The translations under genes and the position numbers were made by a program. Below, piece by piece: positions 14,081 through 23,282 of a DNA stretch of 36,832 nt (its first letter is position 1; every line of letters begins with the position of its first letter). The notes beneath the pieces were generated by a model. That model was not told the DNA's origin. It searched no databases and worked only from the letters and a program-made list of their open reading frames with translations. Source of the stretch: a virus; IMG/VR virus record IMGVR_UViG_3300037070_003409, positions 1 through 36,832 of that record; one strand, written 5' to 3'.

Positions 14081-14505
14081 CGGACTTTAGCGTCACAATT
14101 AGCGAGTCTGTACGGTCGTTTGGCGGGGGGCCGACGTCTAAGTGGGGTGATACGTGGAACGCCTTTAAGTGGGGTTCTAATACCTACAATGTTCTCCACG
14201 ATGTTGAGAAGGTTCTTGCAGAAGCACAAGCTTCGATAGATGCCATTACCTTGGCTTGGGACTTTCAGCGGATCCTATTTGAGACTCAAAGCTCTAGTGA
14301 TGCTGTAACGGTTGCCAGGGACATCGTCCTTGCTGCTCTTGGCAGTAACGACATCGCAATGTCGGACGTATTGACAAGCGTTGGACGCTACGATGGCGCA
14401 GGATACTTGTACACGCGACTTAACGAGTCCACGTATACGGCCGTCTCAGAAAATAACTCGAGTTGGACGGAAGCGGTCCCTAACTCCACGACTTGGAGCA
14501 ACTGA
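14077..14505 (+). CDS. Ser/Thr/Asn/Trp-rich repetitive protein, 142 aa
   Basis: The ATG overlaps the previous stop (ATGA). The protein contains imperfect repeats of the form xxSxDAITxAxD: EAQASIDAITLAWD near residue 49, QSSSDAVTVARD near 72, then GSNDIAMSDVL near 89. It ends in NESTYTAVSENNSSWTEAVP and a Trp-rich tip. Such Ser/Thr-rich repeats are typical of surface or fibre-attached proteins. Because Maf-type transfer occurs on Ser/Thr residues it is a conceivable acceptor, but that is speculation. No known domain. Confidence 0.6.
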   Translation: MTDFSVTISESVRSFGGGPTSKWGDTWNAFKWGSNTYNVLHDVEKVLAEAQASIDAITLAWDFQRILFETQSSSDAVTVARDIVLAALGSNDIAMSDVLTSVGRYDGAGYLYTRLNESTYTAVSENNSSWTEAVPNSTTWSN

Positions 14506-15155
14506 TGACGCCAACTGAAATTTCGACCATGGCTCGCCAAGTTTACAACGCGGTTGGGGACACGTTTTTTCCAGATGTGTTGATGTACAACTTTATGTAC
14601 GGCGCTCAGCTCGAAGCTGCTCGCGAAGCTTTTTGTATCGAAAATGTGTACACGGCAGACAGTGTAGCGGCGCAACAACAATACAGCTTTCCAACCAACG
14701 CGATTGCTATCAAAAATCTGAAGTACGAGAGCAAAGAACTCGACAAGATTTCTCAGCAAGAATACGACTCCATCACCTACGGCCAAACAACCGTCCAGTC
14801 TGGAACGCCTAGAGCCTATTGGCAGTGGGGCGAAAACATCTATTTGTATCCAACGCCAGACACGTCAACTACTGGGGCGATTGAAATATTCACATACGAC
14901 ATGCCGCAAGCTGTGTCGGTATCGTCGACACTCGACATTCATCCTCAGTTTCATATCGACATCGTCAATTACTGCGTGAAGCAGATGTTCGCGATGGACC
15001 AAAATTCAGCGATGATGGACCGCTACCAGGGAATGTGGGATCAGGCGAAACTTGGCATCAAGGAGTGGGCCAAGAAGAAACGTCGCGGCGACAAGATGGC
15101 GCAAGTGCAGCGTGACGATATTCAACCCGTGAGCGCTCGACTTTTTAGGTGGTAG
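14505..15155 (+). CDS. Head-tail adaptor-type protein
   Basis: The start at 14505 shares TGATG with the previous stop. The 216-residue protein has a first helical region (MTPTEISTMARQVYNAVGDT), then the AYWQWGENIYLYPTPDTSTT block near 100, which matches the YxWGxxIxLYPxPD pattern seen in podovirus-like head-tail adaptor proteins. A second helical part is basic (GIKEWAKKKRRGDKM). These connect portal to tail. Its place after the head genes and before the large nozzle-type protein fits. Assignment is moderate to good. Confidence 0.7.
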   Translation: MTPTEISTMARQVYNAVGDTFFPDVLMYNFMYGAQLEAAREAFCIENVYTADSVAAQQQYSFPTNAIAIKNLKYESKELDKISQQEYDSITYGQTTVQSGTPRAYWQWGENIYLYPTPDTSTTGAIEIFTYDMPQAVSVSSTLDIHPQFHIDIVNYCVKQMFAMDQNSAMMDRYQGMWDQAKLGIKEWAKKKRRGDKMAQVQRDDIQPVSARLFRW

Positions 15156-17069
15156 ATGCCTTTCGGACCGCAATCAAAAATCTATCCCGGCAACGGCCGC
15201 GTTCGCTTTAATGGCGGGCAAAACAATAAGTATCACCGTGAAATTATTGCTGACAATGAAAGCCCGGATTGCGCCAACGTACGCTTTACTGATGATTCGG
15301 TAGAAACCCGCGGCGGCTCGACAAAGCTAAATAGCACGACACCCGTCGGGAGCTTTGTTTGTGACGGTCTTTACACAAGACACACAAACGACGGCCAAGA
15401 GAGCATGATTGCTTGGTTTGGCGGGACTGCTCATGTCTACACCGCGCCGAGTTTCATCACCATCCCGAGCGCACTTTCGATTTACACTGCGGGTGTGAGA
15501 GTTGGTGCCGCGGAGCAAGAAAACTACCTCTTTATGGGGAACGGCGGAACACTCGCCTATAAATATAACGGTTATTTCACGCGCCACGGCGTTTATACGC
15601 CTCCGACCACGCCAACGGTCGCGTCAAACAGCACGGGCGTTGTCACTGGTGACGTAAGATACAAGGTTTTGTTTGTAAACAGCGGTGTTGTGGAAGGCGA
15701 CGTAAGTACGGCTACGTCCACGTTTACGGCAACGTCGACTGGGTCGCAGCTGCGCCTGACTTCGCTTCCGGTCGCTCCGACAAGTTGGGGCGTCAACGCT
15801 AGGCGCATCTACCGCGCCGAGGGATCAAGTACAACCTACAACCGCCTTGCAACTATCTCTGACAACACGACGACAACCTACGATGACAACACGGCAATTG
15901 GTACACTTACCACGCCTGCGCCAACAAATAATGGCGTTCCGCCTCTATATAACAGCATCTGTCAGGCAAAAGGCCGGCTGTTTTGCAACGATACGGCGAA
16001 CCTGAACTACGTTTGGTATTCCAACGCTAACGACCCGTATAATTTTGGGGCTGCCAACTTTCTGCGCGTTGGAGACAACACGGCAGATATTGTGCGCGGC
16101 GTCACGACATATAACGACAATATCGTGGTGCTTTGCGACAAGGGCATTTACATCATCTATATTGCAGACCCAACGCCATCGAACTGGCAAGTCATCAAGA
16201 CTAAAAGTCCTTATGGGTGCAAGAGCCCGTACGGAACATTGAAATATAACGACCGCCTGCTGTTTCCGGCGGTGCAGTCAGACAAGTTTGTGGGCTTTGC
16301 CGCACTGTCTGGCGACTCGATTGAGCCTGAGGCCTCGCTTCTTACCGTTTCAACAGCGTTAAGCGAACTAAAGAGCGATCCCATCGAACCTGACATGTTT
16401 AATATCGTCGCCGCGCAGTTATCCTCAATTTATGCACAGGTATACCTCAACCTTGGGTACATCTCAGTACCCTACGGAGTAGGGGTTACAAAGAACACCA
16501 GAATTTACGTCTATGACTTCTCGCTGAAGTCTGGGACTAAACAAGAAAGCCCGGCGTGGTCTCCAGACACCGGAGTAAACGCCAACCAGTTTACGATTTA
16601 TGCCGGTAATATTTACTTCGGCACTGCAAATGCGACAGGCGGGTATGTTCATCAATACGAAACGGCAACATACAATGACGACGGCACTGCAATCGATAGC
16701 TACTACTGGACAAAAGAATTTTCAGGTGGGAAAAACGAGCAAAATTACATAAAGGACTGGCGTCATGTAAATTTGCTCTATGAACTTTCCGGAAGCTATT
16801 ACCTGGAGATGCGCTACCGTGTGGACTCTGACAACGGTGTCGGTAACTCGGCGCTTATTGATGCTACCCCAGGCGGCTCGCTTTGGGGGTTTTTTATCTG
16901 GGGTGTAAATAACTGGGACGTGGGACGTCAAGAAAAAGACCTCAAGCAGTTCCTCGGACAGTTACGTGGCAAGAGAATTCAGCTAAAATTCTCAAATAGA
17001 AATACGGCCAATCAAAAGTTCAAAATCATCGGACTTAACTTCGTATACAACGCTAAGGGGCTAAGATAA
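15156..17069 (+). CDS. Large beta-propeller-like tail nozzle/hub protein
   Basis: This 637-residue protein starts right after the adaptor and is dominated by beta strands with many Gly, Asn, Thr and Tyr residues. It opens KIYPGNGRVRFNGGQNN and continues with a GGSTKLNSTTPVGSFVCDGL segment near 53. A second part around residues 150-250 has Thr/Ser-rich fibronectin-like repeats (VTGDVRYKVLFVNSGVVEGD). The later half is beta-propeller-like, including YNDNIVVLCDKGIYIIYI near 310. P22 gp10 and related nozzle or stabilisation proteins have this general make-up. It closes the portal-adaptor channel and may hold the spike. The assignment rests on position and size. Confidence 0.75.
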   Translation: MPFGPQSKIYPGNGRVRFNGGQNNKYHREIIADNESPDCANVRFTDDSVETRGGSTKLNSTTPVGSFVCDGLYTRHTNDGQESMIAWFGGTAHVYTAPSFITIPSALSIYTAGVRVGAAEQENYLFMGNGGTLAYKYNGYFTRHGVYTPPTTPTVASNSTGVVTGDVRYKVLFVNSGVVEGDVSTATSTFTATSTGSQLRLTSLPVAPTSWGVNARRIYRAEGSSTTYNRLATISDNTTTTYDDNTAIGTLTTPAPTNNGVPPLYNSICQAKGRLFCNDTANLNYVWYSNANDPYNFGAANFLRVGDNTADIVRGVTTYNDNIVVLCDKGIYIIYIADPTPSNWQVIKTKSPYGCKSPYGTLKYNDRLLFPAVQSDKFVGFAALSGDSIEPEASLLTVSTALSELKSDPIEPDMFNIVAAQLSSIYAQVYLNLGYISVPYGVGVTKNTRIYVYDFSLKSGTKQESPAWSPDTGVNANQFTIYAGNIYFGTANATGGYVHQYETATYNDDGTAIDSYYWTKEFSGGKNEQNYIKDWRHVNLLYELSGSYYLEMRYRVDSDNGVGNSALIDATPGGSLWGFFIWGVNNWDVGRQEKDLKQFLGQLRGKRIQLKFSNRNTANQKFKIIGLNFVYNAKGLR

Positions 17070-17731
17070 TGCCGAGCAGATTTGATTTTTATAGAAGCCA
17101 AGCGGCTGGGCGCTCCGACAAAGCGAGCGCAGAGCAAAGAGACGCTATGGAGCGTCGACTCGCGTCGATGGGTGGGCAAAACGGCGGGGCGGCGATTACC
17201 GATGAACGCAAGATGATGGGTGAGGACAATTCGGCACGCGAGCAGGCTCTGGGCGCTATAGACTCGGCAGAGCTTTCTAACCAAGAGCAGATTGCTGAAG
17301 CCGAGAAAAACCGTCAGTTCTCAAAATCCGAACGCGAGGGCTCTCAGAAGTTTGCCAAAGAAGAGCGTCAGCAGTCCCAGGGGTATGCGAGTAAAGAGGC
17401 TGCGGCTGGCCGTCAAACAGCTAAAGATACACAGGCGTATCAAATATTTAACGCAAATAAGATGGCTTCTCGTGACCGCAAGTATCAAATGGGCATCGCC
17501 AAGATGCAGAATGCTCTCGGTCAGCAGACGCTTGATTGGCAAAAGCAGGTTGATCAATTCAACATGGACATGGCCGAAGCGATGGCAAACAAAAAGGACA
17601 CGTTTGGAAGACTCGGTGACTTCGCGACGAAGGGTTACAAAAAAGGCGCAGGAGGCTACAACGCCCACAAGGATGCGCGGTCTTCTGGCGATATCGTCAC
17701 GTTATCAAACCCCGTAGCGGGAGTCTGGTAA
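17069..17731 (+). CDS. Candidate ejection/internal virion protein A, 220 aa (paralogue of 17732 gene)
   Basis: The protein is helical and Gln/Ala/Lys/Glu rich, with MERRLASMGG near 26. Its C-terminal part has MGIAKMQNALGQQTLDWQ, then QVDQFNMDMAEAM and KDTFGRLGDF. The next gene's product shares this same architecture, so the two are paralogues. In P22-like phages, proteins made after the tail genes and rich in helices are ejected with DNA into the host. That role fits the position here but is inferred. The gene overlaps the nozzle gene stop by one base. Confidence 0.6.
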   Translation: MPSRFDFYRSQAAGRSDKASAEQRDAMERRLASMGGQNGGAAITDERKMMGEDNSAREQALGAIDSAELSNQEQIAEAEKNRQFSKSEREGSQKFAKEERQQSQGYASKEAAAGRQTAKDTQAYQIFNANKMASRDRKYQMGIAKMQNALGQQTLDWQKQVDQFNMDMAEAMANKKDTFGRLGDFATKGYKKGAGGYNAHKDARSSGDIVTLSNPVAGVW

Positions 17732-18679
17732 ATGCTAGGACGAATAGATAAAAAAGATATTGAAGAACCAACTAATAAAGGTGGCCAAAGGATAGGACAT
17801 GGCTTGCTTTATGGCCGGATACCTACGACCAATAAGCCGGCTCCGCCGGCTGTAGCGCTAGCCGAAAAATCACGGCCTAAGATGAATATTCCTCACTTTA
17901 ATTACACTAAGGCCATCAATCAAAAAATTCCGGCGGGCAAACCTACGCCGCCACCGCCAAAACCAGTAGAAAAAGCCGCTTACAAACCACAGTTCCTAAC
18001 GTGGAATACTGATATCCCCGAGTTCAAAGAAATAACAAACGACCAGTTTCAAGCCGAAACAGACAAAAAATACGATCCCATGCGCCAGCGTGCATCGGGC
18101 ACCATCGACTCTGAGATGCAGGGACAAAAGGATGCGATTGAACGTCGCTTTGCTATGTTAGGTGGTGGCCCAGCGGGTGCGCAGGAAAAACAAAACCAAC
18201 TCGTAGACCAAGATGGCGCGGGACGTAAGTTCGATACAGTCGGTGCTCTGAACGCCCAGCAAGAAGGCGAAAATCAAAACCTAGCAGAAGCCGCTAAGGG
18301 TCAGCAGTTCCAGACAATGGAGCGCTTTGGTAACCAGGCGTTTGCTGACGCTGAACGGGTTGATCAGCAGAACATTGCCACCATGGAGCGTAAGGCATCA
18401 GACCGCGCTAATAAGCAGATGCTGGAAACTGCCACCATCAACGCTCTCAGAGAGCAAAAGCATACGATTCACAATCAAAGAGCTATTGCGAAAATGGAGA
18501 ATACCCTCGCGAAAGAGGGACTCGAGTGGCAAAAAACGGTCGATGAATTTAATATGAAAATGGCTGAAACCATGGGGAACAGAAAAGACGTGTTCGGTCG
18601 CATGGGTGACAACTGGAAGCCTATAGCAAACATGTACGGCGGTATCGGCGGTTGGGCAGCAACGGCAGCAAATAAGTAG
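17732..18679 (+). CDS. Candidate ejection/internal virion protein B, 315 aa (paralogue of 17069 gene)
   Basis: Compared with the preceding protein it has a Pro/Lys-rich, mostly disordered N-terminus (residues 25-110, containing KPTPPPPKPVEKA) and then shares the same body: DAIERRFAMLGG, later RAIAKMENTLAKEGLEWQKT, then VDEFNMKMAETM and KDVFGRMGDNW. The shared C-terminal block aligns over about 40 residues with high identity, showing a duplication and divergence. The extended N-terminus may be for capsid or membrane contact. It starts directly after the preceding stop. Its function is inferred from position only. Confidence 0.6.
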   Translation: MLGRIDKKDIEEPTNKGGQRIGHGLLYGRIPTTNKPAPPAVALAEKSRPKMNIPHFNYTKAINQKIPAGKPTPPPPKPVEKAAYKPQFLTWNTDIPEFKEITNDQFQAETDKKYDPMRQRASGTIDSEMQGQKDAIERRFAMLGGGPAGAQEKQNQLVDQDGAGRKFDTVGALNAQQEGENQNLAEAAKGQQFQTMERFGNQAFADAERVDQQNIATMERKASDRANKQMLETATINALREQKHTIHNQRAIAKMENTLAKEGLEWQKTVDEFNMKMAETMGNRKDVFGRMGDNWKPIANMYGGIGGWAATAANK

Positions 18680-18688
18680 GGTGAAGTT

Positions 18689-19297
18689 ATGGCAAAAAGT
18701 AGTGTTTTGATGCCGAGTGGTGGCGGTGGGGTAACGAGTCGTCAGGCAGTCCCCATGGCTGCGACTGCGATTGGGAGCTATTTCGGATACCCGCAGTTAG
18801 GCTCTCTAGTCGGAGGCGTCTATGGAAACGCTGCGGATGGCCAAGGTGGTGGCCAGGCAGTTGCAAGCGGCGAAGGCGTTCAACAGCAACCGCAAAAGCA
18901 AGGCATCGCATCAACACTCGGTGGAGCTTTAGGTAATGTCGGTGGCGCCGGCAAAGAACTTGGGGGCGGTGGCGCCGCGCAATCTGGTGATAATACATTT
19001 GCACTACCAAAGCAGGACACCTCGGGATGGCAAGAAGGCATACCAGCTAACGGCTCGACATATGGGCCGGTCGACCAATCTGCTGCAATGGGCCGCCGCT
19101 CAGATGCGATGGACGCAAGCACCGACCACGTCTCGACACTGCAAAGTGCCAAAGACAGTCTAGGCTACATGCCTGACGACATGCGCAAGATGTACGAGCC
19201 AGCAATAGACAAAGCGCTCTACCAAGCGCAGCAGCGTCCCGCAGGTTCAACAGCGCCGACAAATCCATACATTCAAAACAGACGATACGGAGGCTAG
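18689..19297 (+). CDS. Gly-rich candidate ejection protein, 202 aa
   Basis: The protein has two glycine-rich stretches near the start (LMPSGGGGVTSRQ, then YGNAADGQGGGQAV) with a hydrophobic segment between them (AVPMAATAIGSYFGYPQL), a second Gly-rich region near 82-100, and a more ordered C-terminal half (GYMPDDMRKMYEPAIDKA). This looks like a flexible protein with a membrane-touching part, as expected for DNA-ejection proteins, which must cross the capsid portal. No enzymatic motif. The start follows GGGTGAAG. Confidence 0.55.
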   Translation: MAKSSVLMPSGGGGVTSRQAVPMAATAIGSYFGYPQLGSLVGGVYGNAADGQGGGQAVASGEGVQQQPQKQGIASTLGGALGNVGGAGKELGGGGAAQSGDNTFALPKQDTSGWQEGIPANGSTYGPVDQSAAMGRRSDAMDASTDHVSTLQSAKDSLGYMPDDMRKMYEPAIDKALYQAQQRPAGSTAPTNPYIQNRRYGG

Positions 19298-19299
19298 TT

Positions 19300-20247
19300 A
19301 TGCCAGGCGTTTTGATGCCGCAACAAAAAGATACGCTGGGTGACATCGCCAAGGGACTCCAGATTGCTGGGTCTATTTATGGGATTTACACGGATCAGAG
19401 GAAGTTGAATGCGGCGCAGGAAGAGGCGGATGCGAAGGCGGCCGAAGAAAAGATGGCCGCAGGCGGGGGCATAGATTCACGTGGCGAGCAGGCGTTGTTC
19501 GATAAGGGCTACATTCCAGCGAAGCTAGGCACTGGCGAAGTCAAGAGGATCAAATTCGGTCCAAATGGAGAAAAGACCGAGGTTGAGTTTCATCCTCCTG
19601 GTGTGGTGGCGCTACAAAACGCAGAAGAAAACCGGGCGCAGACGAAAGCAACGGCAGACGCTTTAGAAAAATATAGAACTCGTACCTTAGCTCTGCAAGA
19701 GGCTCGCGCTGACAAGGATAAAAAGAAGAGCGAAATCGCTTTGACGCCTCAAGAAAAAATGAAAAAGCTAACGAGCACTGACAAGCAAAGACTTGATAAT
19801 ACCGTAATGGCTACAAAGGCGGTCCACGACATGCAGGACGCGCTGGCCGAAGGTGACTGGACGTTCACCCTTCCAGGTGCAGGTGACAACAAGTTCACCG
19901 ACGCATCCAGGCGTTGGGTTGAGGCCCTTGGTAGATTGCAGTCTGGCGGTCAGATTAGCGGAAAAGAGGCCGAACAGTTTCGAAAGCTAGTCCCTATCGC
20001 TACCGACGACTCGCGGATGCAAAGGCTGAAGCTCGAGAACGCTACCGAAGAGATGTACGGGCGTCTCAGCACGCTCGGGTTTAAACCGGAAGAAATTCCG
20101 AGGATAGCTGACTGGAAACAAGCGGAAGATACTGGTGGTGATACGGCCCTTGCGGCTGGGCTCCCAAAACCTGGCGAAGAGCATGACGGTTATATCTATA
20201 CTGGCGGCGATCCTGCTGATCCCCATAGCTGGGCAAAGAAAAAATAA
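19300..20247 (+). CDS. Candidate ejection protein, 315 aa
   Basis: After an N-terminal hydrophobic helix (GLQIAGSIYGIYTDQ), a long charged helical region follows (residues 30-180), with Glu/Ala/Lys content and many possible coiled-coil heptads (KLNAAQEEADAKAAEEKMAA). The C-terminal third carries FTDASRRWVEALGRLQSGGQ and ends GGDPADPHSWAKKK. It begins three bases after the previous stop and ends overlapping the next start (TAATGG). A virion protein of the ejection set fits position and composition. No family is recognised with confidence. Confidence 0.55.
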   Translation: MPGVLMPQQKDTLGDIAKGLQIAGSIYGIYTDQRKLNAAQEEADAKAAEEKMAAGGGIDSRGEQALFDKGYIPAKLGTGEVKRIKFGPNGEKTEVEFHPPGVVALQNAEENRAQTKATADALEKYRTRTLALQEARADKDKKKSEIALTPQEKMKKLTSTDKQRLDNTVMATKAVHDMQDALAEGDWTFTLPGAGDNKFTDASRRWVEALGRLQSGGQISGKEAEQFRKLVPIATDDSRMQRLKLENATEEMYGRLSTLGFKPEEIPRIADWKQAEDTGGDTALAAGLPKPGEEHDGYIYTGGDPADPHSWAKKK

Positions 20248-21899
20248 TGGCTGGACCGTGGGATAAATATAAAACGAGTGAAGCTCAGGCCGAGGGGCCG
20301 TGGAAGAAATTTCAGCCCCCGTCCAATGTTCCAGTTGAGCAAAAATCTCTAGGCGACAAGGCGTTATCTGCTGCCCAAGAGGTTGGCTCATTCTTCACCG
20401 AAGGGTCAATCGGTGAAAAGGTGCCCATCATAGGGCCGTTGGCGACAAAAGCTGGCGAACATTTTCAGGCTGCCGTTGATTACGGCGTTAATCTTGGCGA
20501 CAAGCCATACTCTCAGGCGCTTTCCGAAGTTCAGGGGCGCGGTAAGGCCGCCGGCGACCAATTCGCTAAGGAACATCCATACGCATCCACCGCACAAGAT
20601 CTTGTTGGCGGTGGGGTCGGTTCTTTGCTGTTACCGATACCCGGCGCTGGGATGACCGGTTTGGCCGGCGCGGCTGCGCGAACAGCCGGAAGCGCTGGAA
20701 TGTCCGCCCTTGATTCATTTACTCGCGGCGACAGCGGCGAGCAGGTCCAGGGCGCAGCGAAACTTTCTGGCGGTATTCAAGCTGTCGCTGAAGGTGTCTC
20801 ACCACTTGTCGGAAAATTCGCCGGACCAATCGCAAAGTCCGTCGATGACTTGGGACGCGCACTCGAAGACTATTCCGCTATTAAGGCGGTCAAACACGCT
20901 TTCGGCAACAACAAAAAAGCATGGAAAGAACTTGGCGATAGGGATGTGTGGCTTGGAAAAGCTGCGTTGTCATCAGCAGAAGATCTTTCGTCAGCTGAAG
21001 TTAAAAAAGTCATAGAGCCCGTTGTGAAGTTTGGACGGTCTGCTGCCCAAACAGAAAAACACGCCGAGGATGCCGCAAAGAAAACATGGGGCGGCGTATC
21101 CAGAATTATGGAAGCCGCTGACAAAGCTGGCGCTCAGGTTAGCGGCAAGTCTGTTGCCGATGACATCATGAAATACGCTGCAAAACTTGACCCCATTTCT
21201 CGCGATAACGAAAAGTTGCAAGAAGAGTTGATGGCAGCTGCAATGAAGTTTGAATCTCGTGGCCAGTTTCGTTTGGCTGAAGCTCAGGACATAAAATCGA
21301 AAGCGTTCTCGTGGGAAAGCAAACCATATGAGAAAAAACTTCAGGATGTTCTTGGCAAGAACGGTAACAACATAATTAACAAATCTATCGGGAACGCGAT
21401 TAAAAAAGCTATCGTCGAATCGAAGGTTGAGAGTGCCGACAAATTTGAGAAACTCTATAAACAGTTCGGCGTCTATGCCGAGCTAAGAGATAAGGCGAAA
21501 AACACAGCGATCGACCTTCAGAAAAACCGCCCCGTTGGACTATTCGATGTAATTATCGGCACAGGCGCTGGAATCGGTGCCATCGTTCAAAACGGCGACC
21601 TAGAAGACGCCGGAATGCGTGCGATAGCGCTCGGGGCTGCGTCAAATCTAATTCGAAAGCGCGGAAGCTCCGCCATAGCAGTTGGCCTCAATAAGCTTGC
21701 CAATGCTATGGTAAGCTCACCTGAAAAAGTTCGTAAGTATTACGATGTTTTCGAGAAGGCGGCAAAAAAAGGCTCCGTTGGTGTCGCTGCCGCTCACGAG
21801 ATGTTGTTGGCGAAGGACCGCCAATATCGCGAGTTGATCGAAAGCGAAAAAGGGCAAAGTATTATGCCTGAAAAAAAGAAAGCCTCAATTTTGCCCTAA
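20247..21899 (+). CDS. Large ejection-type protein with hydrophobic segments, 550 aa
   Basis: It is the largest of the post-nozzle virion candidates. Residues 1-60 are polar. Residues 113-155 contain a Gly/Ala/Leu-rich hydrophobic region (VGGGVGSLLLPIPGAGMTG and on), and a second Gly-rich hydrophobic stretch lies near 430-450 (FDVIIGTGAGIGAIVQNGD). The middle is helical with many Lys/Glu/Ala. The C-terminus ends MPEKKKASILP. In P22-like phages the ejection proteins form a channel across the host envelope, and the hydrophobic stretches would suit insertion. No lysozyme or transglycosylase motif is seen. Confidence 0.6.
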   Translation: MAGPWDKYKTSEAQAEGPWKKFQPPSNVPVEQKSLGDKALSAAQEVGSFFTEGSIGEKVPIIGPLATKAGEHFQAAVDYGVNLGDKPYSQALSEVQGRGKAAGDQFAKEHPYASTAQDLVGGGVGSLLLPIPGAGMTGLAGAAARTAGSAGMSALDSFTRGDSGEQVQGAAKLSGGIQAVAEGVSPLVGKFAGPIAKSVDDLGRALEDYSAIKAVKHAFGNNKKAWKELGDRDVWLGKAALSSAEDLSSAEVKKVIEPVVKFGRSAAQTEKHAEDAAKKTWGGVSRIMEAADKAGAQVSGKSVADDIMKYAAKLDPISRDNEKLQEELMAAAMKFESRGQFRLAEAQDIKSKAFSWESKPYEKKLQDVLGKNGNNIINKSIGNAIKKAIVESKVESADKFEKLYKQFGVYAELRDKAKNTAIDLQKNRPVGLFDVIIGTGAGIGAIVQNGDLEDAGMRAIALGAASNLIRKRGSSAIAVGLNKLANAMVSSPEKVRKYYDVFEKAAKKGSVGVAAAHEMLLAKDRQYRELIESEKGQSIMPEKKKASILP

Positions 21900-21908
21900 G
21901 GAGGGGAC

Positions 21909-23246
21909 ATGGCAGCACCGTCAGTTACATATACGTTTTCAAACGGCACGACCGCAGATGCGACGCAGGTGAACCAGAATTTCACAGATGTTATCAACGG
22001 GTTATCTGACGGGACGAAGGACCTTACCGTTTCGGCCCTCACGGCGTCAGGAACCATTAGTTTCACGGGGTCTACAATTTCTCTTGGGAATGCGGTAAGT
22101 GATGCGCTGAATATCATTGCGGCCACGACACTGAGCGATACTAACTTTACGCAGACATTGACGACGGCCGATCGAAAACACACGATTACGCAGTCGGGAG
22201 GTTCAACAACGGCTACAAATGCTCCGCTAGTGGTACAGCTGACAAATACGGGCAGTTCCCTATCTCCGGCAGGGTATTTTGAGAGTCGTTCGGATTCGGG
22301 AAACGGCGTTTTGCATGCCTATTCAAAAGCTACCAGGTCAGGGACAAGCGCGGCTATTTACGCCGCCGGTGACGGGACTGGAGGAAGCATACTTCTCGCG
22401 CAAAACAGTAAAGATTCGACCCCAATTGACATTTTAAACCTACTTGGAACAGGCGCTATTACAGTCGGCACAACCGCGGCGACAAACAATAACCATACAT
22501 TTAGATCAGGCGCGCAAACCATATTAGCAGTTGATGCTGCCGTTACCAGCGATTCCGTTCTTAGATTTTCGAAAGCTGGCACGGCAAAACACTCTATCTA
22601 CGTGCCGACAAGCTCAAATTCTCTTAGCTTTTACTCGCACGGATCAGCAAACGCTGAAGTTGGCTCCTGTACCGAGGGAGGCGCATGGACGTTCGGGAGG
22701 GCTGTCAACGTTGTGGCCGCTACGGTTACAAATGAGTCCACATCAACCGGTGGCTATGCGTTAGTTGTTCAAAACACCTCGACCAACGTCGGATCTCGCG
22801 ACGTTGCTGTGATGAAAATTCAAAAAGGGTACGCCGACGTCGCCAACAACCAGTGGTATCTTGAATTTCTAGACAACGCAGGCGGAACTAATCACGGATA
22901 CATTGGCAACGCGAGTGCAACTACTGTCTCTCTTCATGCTTCGTCTGACAGACGAATCAAAAAGAACATCAAGACCCTAACCGGGGCGTTAGAAAAAATA
23001 TGTGCCATTAGACCTGTTGAATTCGAACTCAAAAGTAACGGCGAAAAGGATGTCAGATATGTTGCGCAGGAATTGGCTGAAGTTTTTCCCAATTTAGTTA
23101 CGAAGAGTGACGATGGGTTAGGAGATGACGTACCCGAAGGTGTGAGGCCGTGGGCAGTAACCGATGGGCCGTTAATTCCGTATCTCATTACCGCAATCAA
23201 AGAACTCAAAGCCGAATTCGACGCCTACAAAGCTTCGCATCCTTAA
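21909..23246 (+). CDS. Tail spike/fibre with C-terminal S74 intramolecular chaperone
   Basis: The first 340 residues are Ser/Thr/Gly/Ala-rich repeating beta sequence, typical of a trimeric beta-helical spike or fibre. The last 100 residues are an intramolecular chaperone auto-processing (peptidase S74) domain. It starts at SDRRIKKNI with Ser346 and the conserved lysine positioned for self-cleavage, continues with IRPVEFELK, RYVAQELAEVFPN and a Pro-rich turn, and ends in a helical tail (LITAIKELKAEFDAY). In this family the chaperone folds the trimer and then is cut off before the serine. The gene is preceded by AAGGAGGGGAC. The receptor, which could be a glycan, is not identifiable. Confidence 0.8.
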   Translation: MAAPSVTYTFSNGTTADATQVNQNFTDVINGLSDGTKDLTVSALTASGTISFTGSTISLGNAVSDALNIIAATTLSDTNFTQTLTTADRKHTITQSGGSTTATNAPLVVQLTNTGSSLSPAGYFESRSDSGNGVLHAYSKATRSGTSAAIYAAGDGTGGSILLAQNSKDSTPIDILNLLGTGAITVGTTAATNNNHTFRSGAQTILAVDAAVTSDSVLRFSKAGTAKHSIYVPTSSNSLSFYSHGSANAEVGSCTEGGAWTFGRAVNVVAATVTNESTSTGGYALVVQNTSTNVGSRDVAVMKIQKGYADVANNQWYLEFLDNAGGTNHGYIGNASATTVSLHASSDRRIKKNIKTLTGALEKICAIRPVEFELKSNGEKDVRYVAQELAEVFPNLVTKSDDGLGDDVPEGVRPWAVTDGPLIPYLITAIKELKAEFDAYKASHP

Positions 23247-23253
23247 GAAAATC

Positions 23254-23282
23254 TTGACGTAAACGTATGGCCGTGGTCTGAT
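23254..23282 (+). promoter_or_regulatory. Candidate sigma70 promoter before the sugar operon
   Basis: TTGACG at 23254-23259 and TCTGAT at 23277-23282 are 17 bases apart. The -35 box matches five of six consensus bases, the -10 only four. It lies just after the spike gene and upstream of the first small gene of the sugar operon at 23296. The -10 box overlaps the hairpin at 23267-23303. Plausible, not proven. Confidence 0.4.
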
